Part shown: positions 35,111 to 46,368 of the stretch, piece by piece
How the letters are laid out: the number at the start of each line of letters is the position of its first letter
How positions within the stretch are numbered: the stretch's first letter is position 1
Source: Smallanthus sonchifolius
Lineage: Eukaryota; Streptophyta; Magnoliopsida; Asterales; Asteraceae
Assembly (NCBI GenBank): GCA_023525975.1
Contig: CM042038.1
Location: 5,333,272 to 5,397,271, forward strand
Direction of reading: 5' to 3'
DNA length: 64,000 nt
The notes under the pieces: model-generated
Told to the model about the DNA's origin: nothing
Seen by the model: the letters and a program-made list of their open reading frames with translations, nothing else
Database searches by the model: none
Program-made: the position numbers and the translations under genes

Positions 35111-35695
35111 CGTAACCCCGACAAGATCTCTAGTAAATGGCGAGACTATAATCGCAAGCTTGCCAAATTTAACAAGTTTTATAACAAACACTACAACAAT
35201 CGTAAAAGTGGTTAAAGTGACCACGGTATATATTTAGAAGCTTGTGATGGTTACAAAGTCGTAGTGGGTGCGGCTTTTAATTATAATAAATAGTGGGAGA
35301 TTATTAAAAAATATTCCAAGTGGGGCCAAGTCCCGTTGATATCCCAGTCGTCCAAACGAACAAAATTGTCATCGACCGGCGATTATTTGCCCGTTATCAT
35401 TTCAAACATTAATCTAAATGATACCGATGACGAAGTTGAAACACCGGAAGAACATGTTTGTCCGCCCTGGAGAAACAAAGGTAAACGGGCTGCTTCTTCG
35501 TCTGCACCGGACACCCGGCTTGAAAAAATAGACTCGAATCTTGAAAAGCTACTCTATTTTAGAAAGGATAAACAAAAACTACGAGATATCAAGTTTCTAA
35601 CTATGAACTTCGACCACCTTATCGGAGGTTTTTGTAAACTAGCGGAGAGGCGAAAAAAAGAAATATACGAACCCCAAAACATAAACGACGAGTAG
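35111..35695 (+). pseudogene. Harbinger-type ORF1 (Myb/SANT-like) remnant
   Basis: One frame reads RNPDKISSKWRDYNRKLAKF, then NKFYNKHYNNRKSG, a TAA at 35213-35215, YLEACDGYKVVVGAAFNYNK, a TAG at 35291-35293, then WEIIKKYSKWGQVP and a 119-residue tail with DTRLEKIDSNLEKLL. This is the pattern of the DNA-binding helper protein of PIF/Harbinger elements, the kind often misannotated as glutathione S-transferase T3-like. Both stops could come from Gln codons by C-to-T change. The DDE transposase gene is not seen nearby. Confidence 0.6.
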
Positions 35696-36800
35696 TTTTT
35701 ATGTTTATTTTTTATGAATTTAGTTTTTTTATTTTATGAATGTAGTTTATTTTTGTTTATTTTATGAATGTAGTTTTTTATTTAGTTTTATTTTATTTTA
35801 TTGATATTTAGTTAATGATTAAAAATTAAATGTGGGGCGTGAAACCATTACGCACCTTAGTGATTCTGGGCAGTGAAAGCCCTTGTGTTGATTTGGCGCT
35901 GACGTGGCGGGGTGTGATCGCTCGGAAAAAAGCTCACTTGAAATCGGCTTGTTCGTAAATGAACCGGCTCGACTCGGTTTGTAAACAAGTCGAGTTCAAC
36001 CCAAGGTAAACTCGGCTCATGGCTCGCTAGTTTGGCTTATTATTATTATTATTAACTCTATTTAAGAAGAATGGGAATGAATAGTAACACAGTGATGTAC
36101 AAAATTAAAAGCCCAATGTACAACTGGTAACAGGTGTTGGTTTTTTTTTTTATCACTGAAACTCTTTTATTAGGCCATGCATCTTTTACTCTCTTCTGCG
36201 AAAGAGAGATGAGAGAGAGATGGTTAGGTTGGTTCATCGGCTCCTGATGATGGTGATGGTGAAACCTTCATAACCGAACTCCTCCGATGTGGAGAAGCCC
36301 GCCTATAGAAAAACGATGGTTCCGGTGCCTCCGCCTTGCTGCGATCTTCTTCAGTCGGTAAGTTTTCTTTAGTTTTGATTAGGTACTTGGCCTTCGATAG
36401 AAAGGGTTTTGGGTTGCAATGTTCTTTTTCTTCACCAATTCTCATCGATTCACCTGGTAGTTTCATCTATTCAAAACACTAATTTGCTATGTTCTTTTTC
36501 CTCTGTTACCAGGCTTTTTTTAGATTTCTTTACGTTTGTTTAGATCCCTCACCCTTCCTTGTTGGGTAGATAATGCAACACTTTCCATTTATATAGCTTT
36601 ATTTTAGGGAGGATACTATTAAATTGCATAATTCACTCCTTATTTCCAGCCATATACTTAGCTGTATCCCTCGCATGTTTAGTTGTATTCCATTGCTTAT
36701 TTTAGCTAGAGTCAACCCCTTAATTTTAGTGGTTTCCTTGGTTGTATTATTCAAAAGGGTCATTTACATATATCCCCTTCCTAACTTCATTTATTACATA
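35696..36800. other. Intergenic, no gene recognised
   Basis: It includes a run of 'atgaatgtagtttat' repeats just after the Harbinger relic (35705-35790) and GC-richer sequence at 36170-36470 that resembles a leader with a donor (cagtcg|gtaagttt) but has no long plus-strand frame. Nothing firm. Confidence 0.4.
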
Positions 36801-37233
36801 CTAGTTTAGGTCCCGTGTCTACACACGGGGTGAAAAATATTAATATTTAAAATTTTTAAATCTTTATGTATATATATTTCACAGGTGTAAAAATATATTA
36901 CATATACTACGGATATAAACAAACTCAAAATATGTAAAAATTAATATATAATTAGGTTTTGAAAATACGTTAATTACTATTTAATGTAATTTTACTTTCA
37001 ATTACTATTTGATTGAAATAAAAGTTACATAATTAAATTTTAAAGTTTTCTTATAATAAGGGATAAATTAAAATAAATGTGTTGTATTAGTCCAATTAAT
37101 ACTTTCTTTAAATATATATTATTATTTAAATATAAAAGTGCATTAAATAAGAGAGAGGCGGGAAAAAAATGGTGAAATTGAATGTGGAGATGACACGTGG
37201 CACTAAAAACCTTTATTTATTAGTATGTATAGA
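36801..37233 (-). mobile_element. Non-autonomous Helitron (433 bp)
   Basis: On the minus strand it starts A|TCTATACATACTAATAAA and ends with a 7-bp-stem hairpin (CCCGTGTGTAGACACGGG), then ACCTAAACTAG|T. These are textbook Helitron ends, inserted between A and T. Near the 5' end it has GTGCCACGTGTCATC, matching the GACACGT region of the elements at 6411 and 29742. No coding capacity. Confidence 0.85.
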
Positions 37234-37329
37234 TATATATACTAGGTTAAAGCTCATGTTTTACATGGCTTGAATATTTTGTTTTTTATTTTATGATTTT
37301 CATCTGCTAGATTAGAAATCATAAAGAAA

Positions 37330-38270
37330 AAAGAATGCTTTATAGAAATTTGTTTTTGCAAGATATCCCTTCTTTAACTGCTGAAGCTGCAAAAGACTAT
37401 CTGGGTGTATATCATATATGATAACTGCACCTCTTGGACTACATCCACTTCTTGTGGTATGGATATCTTTAACTAATTTATCGATTATGTAATGTTATAT
37501 AATTTCTTGATTACACAACCATCAACCAGTGTTACTGAAACACTTGCTGAAAGTTTTGATCTTTTATGATTAATTTTTAGACTTCTGTTGTGCTTTCAAA
37601 CCTATTTTCATTTTACCAGGATTTCAGAAATTTCTTCTTTGGTAAGCCTTTTTTTTATTCTTTAATCTTGGTTTGTTGCTTTCTAATTGTTTTTTTTATT
37701 CTTATTCAATATCTTTTTGTATCAGGATGCAGTGGATGACAAAATTAAACATTGCTTAAGCCATGTAGCTGGAGATGCAGATGAATGTGCAGGAAAGGGA
37801 AAATGTCATCTTTGTTGATTTTTTTAGATGTAGGTGTTATTGAAATGTTAGATGAAAATTTGTAAAACATCAGGTTGGGTTCCTGGTATATTGATTGTTT
37901 ATTTATTATTTCAACACTTTTTATTCTCATAAAAGTCGTCAAGGTATTATTCATCAGGAGTTTAATTATTCCTTATGATTCCTTCTAAATGCGGATTCTT
38001 TGTTCTCATTGTGTATTCAGAGGAAGTTGTATATTGTCAAATTTCATGGTTTATAATTCTTACATAAATTAATTTATCTTTGGTTTTTTTACTGGTGTAT
38101 TATTTTGCAGGGAGGTTAAATCGTTGAAAAGACCTTAAAGCATCTTCAGGCTGACAGTAACAAAAGAGATGCATAAATCTACACAAGCATGATTCAAGGA
38201 GTGGCTAAGTATTGGTCTATTTAGACAAAGGTTGGAACTTTTGATATTGTTTTATGATATTGCTAATTAA
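37330..38270 (+). pseudogene. Gene fragments of unknown origin with intron-like spacing
   Basis: Short coding-like pieces follow good acceptors: after ttgtatcag at 37726 comes DAVDDKIKHCLSHVAGDADE, and after ttttgcag at 38110 comes VEKTLKHLQADSNKRDA with stops near both ends (IYTSMIQGVAKYW follows). I do not recognise the parent gene. As helicase sequence of a Helitron lies about 500 bp downstream, these may be pieces captured by that element. Confidence 0.3.
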
Positions 38271-38772
38271 GGTTAGTGTCAATTCTATCTTCACCCAAAA
38301 TATCACAAATTACACAAGCTTTTATTTTATTTTTGAGAAATTCATATTTAAAGTATAATTTTGTTTCCTTTTTATAACATTTAGAAGTTGATAGTGTTGC
38401 ATCTAAAAGATGACTGAAGGCCAAAGTCAAGCTTTTCGTGATGGGTGTTTTGTTGGCAGCGTGTAACTGATCTTATTATCAACTGGAAGATGACTTCCAC
38501 ACACTTATATATAGAAATGACTAAATTTGTGGGTCAAAAGGGTCAAAACATTTAATAGTTTATGCGGGTGGGTCAAACGGGTCAGAACATTAAATAATTT
38601 ATGTGGTAATGCTACTACGAAACATTGACCAACAAAATGTTAAATTCACTTATGTCAAATGTTAAATAAATATGTAAATGTATATATTCTTGTGTAAGGA
38701 GTAATATTAAAAATTTATGTAAATGGTGTTCTGGTAATGCTACTACGAAACATTGACCAACAAAATGGTTTG

Positions 38773-39145
38773 TGTAATGGTACTAGGTTATATGTCATAT
38801 CACTTGGTAAACGTGTTATAGAAGTTGAGATAATACCCTAAGTAATATTGGTACTTGAACATTTTTTCCAATAATTAATCTGATACCGTCAGATAAAAAG
38901 ATCTCTTTCAAGTACCAGATAAGACAATTTTCACTGTCTATATGTTTTGCAATGACGATTAATAAAAGTCAGGGTCAATCATTATCCAGAGTTGGTTTGT
39001 ATATTAAAAGAACCAATTTTCACTCATGGCGCTATCAAGAGTAAAGAATAGAGATCGAGTAAAATTATTAATATTAGATAGAGATGGTAAAGCTACTAAT
39101 CAAACAACAAATGTTGTATACAAGAAAATATTTAGAAATTTATAA
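38773..39145 (+). pseudogene. Helitron/PIF1-like helicase C-terminal remnant
   Basis: Broken frames read NGTRLYVISLGKRVIEVEI, then LIPSDKKISFKYQIRQFSLS and CFAMTINKSQGQSLSRVGLY, the C-terminal PIF1-like helicase signature of plant Helitron RepHel proteins. After 'ttttcactcatggcgctatcaagag' a small deletion removes the usual linker, and LLILDRDGKATNQTTNVVYK closes the domain. Several shifts and stops make it dead. It shows that an autonomous Helitron once sat here. Confidence 0.7.
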
Positions 39146-42080
39146 AAAAATATTTAGTTTTGTGAATGTTATTGTAATATTATTTTTTTTATGTAAATTT
39201 AAATTTTATTTTATTTATAAAATTAAATTTTAGATAATTATTAATGATATATGTTTATTTTATCAACTGTGTAGTACAAACTATAAAGATGAAAGTATTT
39301 GGCGGGTGTAGATTGGAACATGTCGTGGGCACAATTACGTAAGAGAGTGGGCGTTAAGATGTTGGTTTCCTTGGATTTTATTTAACAATTGCCAATTGGC
39401 AAATTTGGGTTCTCTTCTGAAATATGTTTTCTTATTTTACCCTTCTAATTTTCACTTTTACATAGACAACCATTTGTAGTCAATGTGTTACATATAAGCC
39501 CCTAAACAATCTTGGAGGCATATTATTCGCAAAAAAAAAAAACTGAAAGAAATTTAAATTAAATAAAATGAAAACTTGTATACTTTTTGGTTTGTAAATT
39601 TATAAATGAAATTGAAAGGTTAAAAAAAATTAAAATGACAATATTATCTTATATATTCCCATAATCTAATTCATCGCTCCTTCCCTCACTATCCACCTTC
39701 ATCTTCTTCTACGGTTCTGAATCATCGTTCCCATCATCGATTCCATTTCCTGTAAAAAAAACTTTATGTCTATTAATGGTTGATGGTTTAAAAGCCCTAA
39801 TCGATTTATGCAATGGTTGTGCGACAAAACCCGATCGATATTAGTCATATTCGTTCTTGAGTCACCTTCATGATTCTGCCATACATAAAGGCCTCATGGC
39901 CTAGCTTTAAGTGATGCAATCAAAAAAGTTTTTCTTACATGAGGATCCCCCTCCCCCTATGTTGTAAACAACTTCGAGGTAGCAAGCAATAGAGTGGGGA
40001 TATATGAAACACTAGCATGATGTCACACCACCATACATCTTGCTTTAACTTTTGAATTTAATTCTACTTCTTCCCATCATTTTCATATCTCACTGAGTAA
40101 TATTTTTTAGTCTATTTTCTCACTTGACATGATATCTAAATAAATTGAAGAATTTTTTTGGATTCTTAAACTCCACCTGTGGGTGCAATTATTTTTCAAG
40201 TTTAATGGCTCGTAATGATGGCTTAATTCGTAAGCTTTTCACCTATTTTGTGAGTCACCTAAGGCGGATCCTAAGGTTGTGACATTTTCGTGATAAAAGT
40301 ATTTAGTTTACTTACGGTTCCAATAATGACTTACTATTACTACTGGATTTAACGTGAGCATAAATCACAAATAAAATCGTTGTATTGGAATCATGACAAT
40401 ATTTGTATGCTAATATAAGTGAAATCAAGAAAAAAAAATCACATATATTCATGCTAATTAACTATAAATTATCCTTTTTGAATGTTAAAAGAAGCTAATT
40501 TGAACAATTGACTAATTCAAAAACAAAAGTTTACCATCGTGTGATATGATACTGAGATGGAATAATGCACAACCCCTAGCTGATTCCCTTCGAGAACCCT
40601 TAGCTTATTCACTTCCACAACTATTTCTACTGAATAACCATCCTTAAATTAAAGAATATTCTTATTTGTATCACCAACTTAAATAGTTAAAAAAAAACCA
40701 TTCGCATAATTTAATCGTAAATCATCACAAACTTCACTTTCTTTTATTTAACTAATCAACTGAACACTCGAAAAATCTTGGTTTCATGACCAAACATATA
40801 TTACTTATGTTGGAGTAGGTTCAAATAAGAAGTAGGTTTTCGCTAAAAAATCTAAGAAATAACCAAAACGCTTAGAAACGATATCAAACGAACTCCAATT
40901 GAACTCATTTCAGCGGCGTTGGAACCGTCTCGTCGAACTAATGCAGTTTTTAGAGGATTATTTTTTTATATGTCATTTCAGTCATATATTAGACGAGAAT
41001 AAGCGTTACCTCATTTGGTGTGTGCGTTGTTTACTTAGGCGAAAAACACGGGTTCGAGTCCCCCTACCCCTCTCACCGCCCGACGACTTCAGGTCACTAC
41101 TAGAAAAAAAATGCTTTGCTACAAACATGACAACTTCACTGAGTAAGAGGAGAAGATGATTATTCATCTTCAAGCCCTTATTGGTGTCAAAAACATGGTC
41201 AGATCTATTTACTCAAGAAAAAATTGATAAGAAATTACAACCAGAAACTAAACAAGAGATCATACAACTAGTAAGACCAGAAGGAAGATCATCAATATGA
41301 TGAACTTACCATACAATACAAACAATACACTGCTACAACTAGTAAGACCAGAAGGAAGATCATCAATATGATGAAATCACATAATAACATATAACTTCAT
41401 CGTATAACATCCTGAATACAAATGCAATTTTGTGAATTAATGAACGGTGATCGTAAATTTGGTGGCAATAACACTCCGAATACACAAACCGAAGAAGTGA
41501 AGTCAATTCTCATTGTCACTCATGACGAGAACCCTAATCCCTAAATACTTTTTTAAGAGCCCCTAAATTCCAAGAGCTTAAAATGAGAGGTTTTCTCATA
41601 TAAAATTTCTTTTCCTTCAGGGACGGTCCTTGGCTAATGACTTTGTCTTGAGAACCTTCAAAATCCTTGTTCTCTCTCCTCCATGTGGCCTCCACGTCAG
41701 CATCTTTGAATTGAAAAAAGAAAACCTTTGGGTTCTAAACTTCTAATATAACTTCAAAGATCGTAAGTTTTGGATCTTCAAAATTAGACTCCATATGAAG
41801 GGAGTAAAAAGTGATTAATAGTAAACAAGGGAGTGAAATGGAAATAGACGAAACATGTGGGGAGCAAAACAACACCCAAAACTAGAAACATTTTCAGAAA
41901 CCCCTTTCCGTATCTGCTCCGTGGACTTTTTGCTGATTTTTCAGATCCTCTTAATACAGACACCAAAACAATCCCCCAAAACACCGCGTCAGAGATTCCC
42001 ATCCCATCGCCGGCGAAATTAATTTCCACCTCAAATGTCCTTCAACTTCAATTAGCCACACAACCTTAATATTTCAAAAC
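39146..42080. other. Intergenic upstream of WRKY
   Basis: No gene seen. A tRNA B-box-like GGGTTCGAGTCCCC at 41049-41062 may come from a worn SINE or tRNA relic. A 40-bp segment starting ACAACTAGTAAGACCAGAAG occurs twice (41265 and 41336). 41850-42080 should contain the WRKY promoter and leader; the leader is C/A-rich. Confidence 0.5.
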
Positions 42081-45000
42081 ATGGATGAAAACAGGGGTTC
42101 GTCGTTGTCGGTGCCGTCCACACGGCCGTCGATTACGCTTCCGGCACGTTCCACCGTCGAGAACTTGTTCACCGTCGGAGGCGGCGGGACGGATGGCAGT
42201 CCGGGACCGATGACGCTAGTCGCAAACTTCTTTTCTGAGAACGATCCGGATTCAGGTTGTCGTTCGTTCTCTCAGCTTTTGTCCGGAGCTATATCATCAC
42301 CGGCGGAGATTCCTGACCGTACTTATTCTGATAAAGAGGCGGATATCGCCGGAGGAGGTGCTGGTGGTGGGAACGTTGACTTTCAGTTTATGAACAATGG
42401 ACGGCCTTCGAGTTTGATGGTTACTCAGCCGCCGGTGTTTACTATTCCGCCGGGGATGAGTCCGGCTAGCTTGCTCGATTCGCCGGGATTTTTTCCTCAA
42501 ACTCAGGTTACAAAATATTATATTTGATTCTAGTAATTAATATTCATTTTGGATGATAAATTAAATAGAGTGGATGAATTATTTCTTTGCCATTAATGAG
42601 TTACCTATTGAATGATTAATGTATTGTTCATGTATGGGAAATAAAGTTATGATGATTTAACAAAAAAGGTTAAATTATTAAGTTTTATTCAGAAGTTCAT
42701 GTGTAATTGCGCCTAGGAAGGCCTTGACTCAATGAAATGTGTATATAAAAACTAAAAACACTCTTTTGTTCTTGACTAGTTCGGCTTTTGCGTCGGCACT
42801 TTGTGTTATAATCACACATTCACACCACATATGGAAATGAGCATTTGGAGTCTGCCGTATGCTAATTCAGTTTGTTGTGGGATTCGATTATGATGTTCAA
42901 AACATATATACATACACACACATGGGGCATGTTCAATACAAAATTAATTTTAAGTAGAGAACTGCGTAAGCACTTGTATGTAGTGCTAACCAGATATAGT
43001 TGAAGAGAGAAAGAGAAGCGGTTATGGGGTTACATAACCGCCTTATGTATCATTGTTAAAGCAATAGGTACAAGTGTTTATGCTATTCTTGTTGTTTTCT
43101 ACTTAAAATTTGTTATGTATTGAATGGTCCTCTATGTATATGTGTATATTTTCTTTATAATAGAAAGGAAATCTTGGACATTAGTTTTGTCCCTTCTTAA
43201 TTTCTTGGATTGGCATTCTAAATTTTTCTACGTGCTATCTAAATGTGAAGTGTGATATGGTCCAACGCATGTACGATGAAAAAGAAGTCTTGGTAAATAC
43301 TGTTGTCACTTATGTTTTTTTTAGTAACCATGAGAATCCGTTACCGAAAAACTCATGGGACTGCCAATACCAGTGCTAAACAACTGGATCACGCAAATCG
43401 CAGCTTGCGTTGGGCAGGTGGCCTTCAAGAGGCTATGGCAAAAACCAGTGGAAGGAGGATTCGAAGCGGAGACCTCTGCTAGAGGGGAATTTGTCGCTTA
43501 TGTTTCCTAGAACTTCGTTGGAAAAAATATTTGCATAGTTAAATATGAAGATCTTTCATTCTTTTCTAACATATTTTCACTTCTTTTTCATGAATGCGAG
43601 ATCTTCCAGAACAACCTGGTTTGGAAACTGATTTACCAAATATGTATACTTCTAGATCAACAAATGTCATGGTGCTCTTCTGTTTGATATTTTTTTTCTG
43701 CATAAATCATATATCTTGCATGTTCATATATAATACAACATCGAATCCCTTCTTTGAGGCGATTACAAACTGCGGTCTAATATCTTTTCTGGGCATGTTT
43801 GGATTTTTTGCTTGATTTTGAATTTATAGCGCTCTCAAAAGTAACATTTTAATGAAGTATCACATATCTTTTATGAACTCACTTCTAGTTTTGTAAACAG
43901 GGCGCACTTGGAATATCTCACCAACAAGCATTAGCTCAAGTCACAAGACAGGCTGCACAAGTGCATACTCAATTACCACTAATTCATTCTTTTAATTCTA
44001 AAGGTACCACATACCAGCGACCTCCACCTGCTATCCCGGACCATAACACTACACAGGAAATGTCTAATTTACCCCCGGTAGCAGTTGATAAGCCTGCTGA
44101 TGATGGCTACAACTGGAGGAAGTATGGGCAAAAACAGGTTAAGGGCAGTGAATACCCTCGAAGCTATTATAAATGCACTCATCCTAATTGTCCTGTGAAA
44201 AAGCAAGTTGAACGGTCTGTAGAGGGTTTAGTGACTGAGATTATTTACAAAGGCCAGCACAACCACCAACCGCCTCAATCCAAGCGTGGAAAAGATACTG
44301 GTAATGGTAATTCAAGCCAATATGAACAAGGGTCCGAGGGGCAAACAAGTAATTTTGGCCATTCTAGAGACGGGAGATCAATGCATGCATTGGCCTTGAA
44401 GGATCAAGAATCTAGTCAAGCTGCATATGAACATTCGGGATCGAGTGACAGTGATGAAGTTGGTGATGATGTAAGTAGAGGAGATGAAAGACATGAAGAC
44501 GAACCTCAAGCAAAAAGGAGGTATTTTTGTATTTACTAACATATAACACCACTGCAAAAAATAATTAATTGCGAATGCGGTTTGAAAAAATATTTTCAGA
44601 CTTATGAACATGTAAAAGATTTTGACATTTATAACCGCTAGCATTTTAATTTACACTTGTGAGCGCGAAAATTCTTATTACTTTATATTTCTTCACTCTT
44701 ATAAATGTAAACATTTTACACTTATATAACTGTGAACTTGACAAAAATCTACACTTTTCTTAAGTGATATAGATTGACAAATCTGTGTGCAAGCTAGTTA
44801 CATATATGTTGTACTGTTCTAGGTGATGAAAAATGTTGTTGAACAAAACTGTTATACTAAGTTGTTGAAACAATTGGCATTTTTAATGTGTAGGAGCACA
44901 GAGGGGAGGGGTTCAGACCCGGTTTCATCTCATCGGACAGAACCTCGAATCATAGTTCAAACAACAAGTGAAGTTGATCTTCTTGATGATGGTTATAGAT

Positions 45001-45890
45001 GGCGCAAGTATGGACAAAAAGTTGTTAAAGGAAATCCTCATCCAAGGTTAAATTCTAATCTTAATTGATTGTTTCTGATAATTGATGTTTAAGAAAATAT
45101 ATTATAGAGTAAATTACTATTTTCGTCTTTTAGGTGTATACTAGTTTGCAATTTTCGTCCTTAAACTTCAAAAATTACACTAATCATCCTTTATGTTAAT
45201 TTGTTGTCACACATTTCGTCATTTGGTCTAATGGAAGTTAGATTTTAAGATTAAGTGCTTCACATAAGCGGTATTTTTGTCCTTTCATCTGAAACTCTAG
45301 TTCATGAGTTTTATCTTTTTTTTGTTTGAAGAACTGGGGTTAAAAGGACAAAAATACCCCTAACATGCAAGGCACATAACTGCTCTTAACCCTTGAATTT
45401 AGCGCCCGTTAGAACAAAGAACAAAATATGTGACAGCATATTAACATGAAAGATGGTCCGTGTCATTTTTAAAATTTAAGGACGAAAATTGCACACTGGT
45501 ATAAACCTAAAGGACGAAAACTGTAATTTACTTTAAATTATAAAATATCTTTTGATGTTATATGGTCCAATAACAACCACAAAATGATACTCTATATGCA
45601 GGAGTTACTACAAGTGCACCAACCAAGGTTGTAATGTCCGTAAGCATGTCGAGAGAGCTGCAAGTGACCCAAAAGCCGTAATAACAACATATGAGGGGAA
45701 ACACACACATGATGTACCAGCGGCTAAAAACAGCAGCCATAACATAGCCGCCACTGCCAGTCAACTTCAGCCACCCAATTATGCACCTGCAGGAGCACAC
45801 TCCCTAATCCGAAGACCAGAATATCCAAACCGTCAACAACAACCACCATCCACCGCACTTTTACAATTTAAAGAAGAACAAATAACATAG
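42081..45890 (+). CDS. WRKY4: Group I WRKY transcription factor, WRKY3/4 type
   Basis: Four exons join in phase to 495 residues: 42081-42506, 43901-44520, 44894-45046 and 45602-45890. There are two WRKY domains: the N-terminal one (DDGYNWRKYGQKQVKGSEYP, Cys-x4-Cys ... HNH) and the C-terminal DNA-binding one (DDGYRWRKYGQKVVKGNPHP, CTNQGC ... HTH). The third intron splits the second domain after the Arg of NPHPR, the position shared by WRKY genes. SPGPMTLVANFF, FRSFSQLLSGA-like CRSFSQLLSGA and PPGMSPASLLDSPGF in exon 1 match WRKY3/4, which act in the nucleus on W-boxes in responses to necrotrophic fungi and senescence. NPHPR instead of the more usual NPYPR or NPNPR is a small oddity. From memory At1g13960 (WRKY4) also neighbours an eIF5A gene. 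Confidence 0.93.
42932..43124. mobile_element. MITE in WRKY intron 1
   Basis: The left arm (TTCAATACAAAATTAATTTT, AAGTAGAGAAC, GCACTTGTA) is the inverted complement of the right arm (TACAAGTG ... TTTTCTACTTAAAATTTG, TATTGAA), giving arms of roughly 50 bp. A second copy with the same left arm lies at 26521-26700. Superfamily not determined. Confidence 0.6.
43315..43490 (-). mobile_element. tRNA-derived SINE in WRKY intron 1
   Basis: Same family as the SINE in IPK intron 4, also on the minus strand, with the T-run at 43315-43322 as the tail. It is flanked by a 12-bp duplication, TTGTCACTTATG (43303-43314) and TTGTCGCTTATG (43491-43502), with one difference. The tRNA head is slightly shorter than in the other copy. 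Confidence 0.75.
45108..45532. mobile_element. Foldback MITE with about 70-bp arms in WRKY intron 3
   Basis: The left arm (AGTAAATTACTATTTTCGTC, TTTTAGGTGTATAC, GCAATTTTCGTCCTTAAA) and the right arm (TTTAAGGACGAAAATTGC, GGTATAAACCTAAAGGACGA, AAACTGTAATTTACT) are near-perfect inverted repeats. The element fills most of the 555-bp intron that interrupts the DNA-binding domain. Target duplication is not clear. Confidence 0.75.
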
Positions 45891-46368
45891 TGAATTCAAG
45901 TTCGTTACAAATGTGTAAGTTTTCGTTTGATTAAAGTTTGTTGTTATAGTTTCTTTTCAGTTAAATCGCATCAAACAACAGTGGAAAAAAGTAGAAGTTA
46001 GTTGAAAGTTCATATCATATACAGTACCAGAAATAACTACAATGTTGTAAATTAAACAAAAGTTGGTTGGTGTGCCCCAGAACCAGTGGCTGATGTTCTT
46101 TTCAGGCTTCTGTTCTATTCACTATAACCTTTTAAGATCTTTGTATTGATGTTGTGTTGTACCATGAGTTTGAAAATTGTTACAAGGAAGGTTCTTTTGG
46201 CTGAACCTGGTTGTGGATTTATAGATTTCTTTTTGTGCATTTAAACTGTTTTTCCAATTAAGAATTTACAGTTCTAAAAATTAATATATCCTCCTAAACT
46301 TTACCAAATAACGTTTATGCTTTGGTATTCAAATGTGAATTTAGAGGTGTAAGGCTATGCGGTGTACA

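Noticed and set aside
41049..41062. Possible tRNA gene because of GGGTTCGAGTCCCC
   Set aside because: No cloverleaf could be built around it: no matching acceptor stem or A box at the right distance. More likely a SINE or tRNA relic.
43594..43815. Extra coding exon in WRKY intron 1
   Set aside because: The frame is not in phase with the neighbouring exons, has no suitable splice sites and is hydrophobic, unlike WRKY3/4 proteins; exon 1 joins exon 2 directly in phase.
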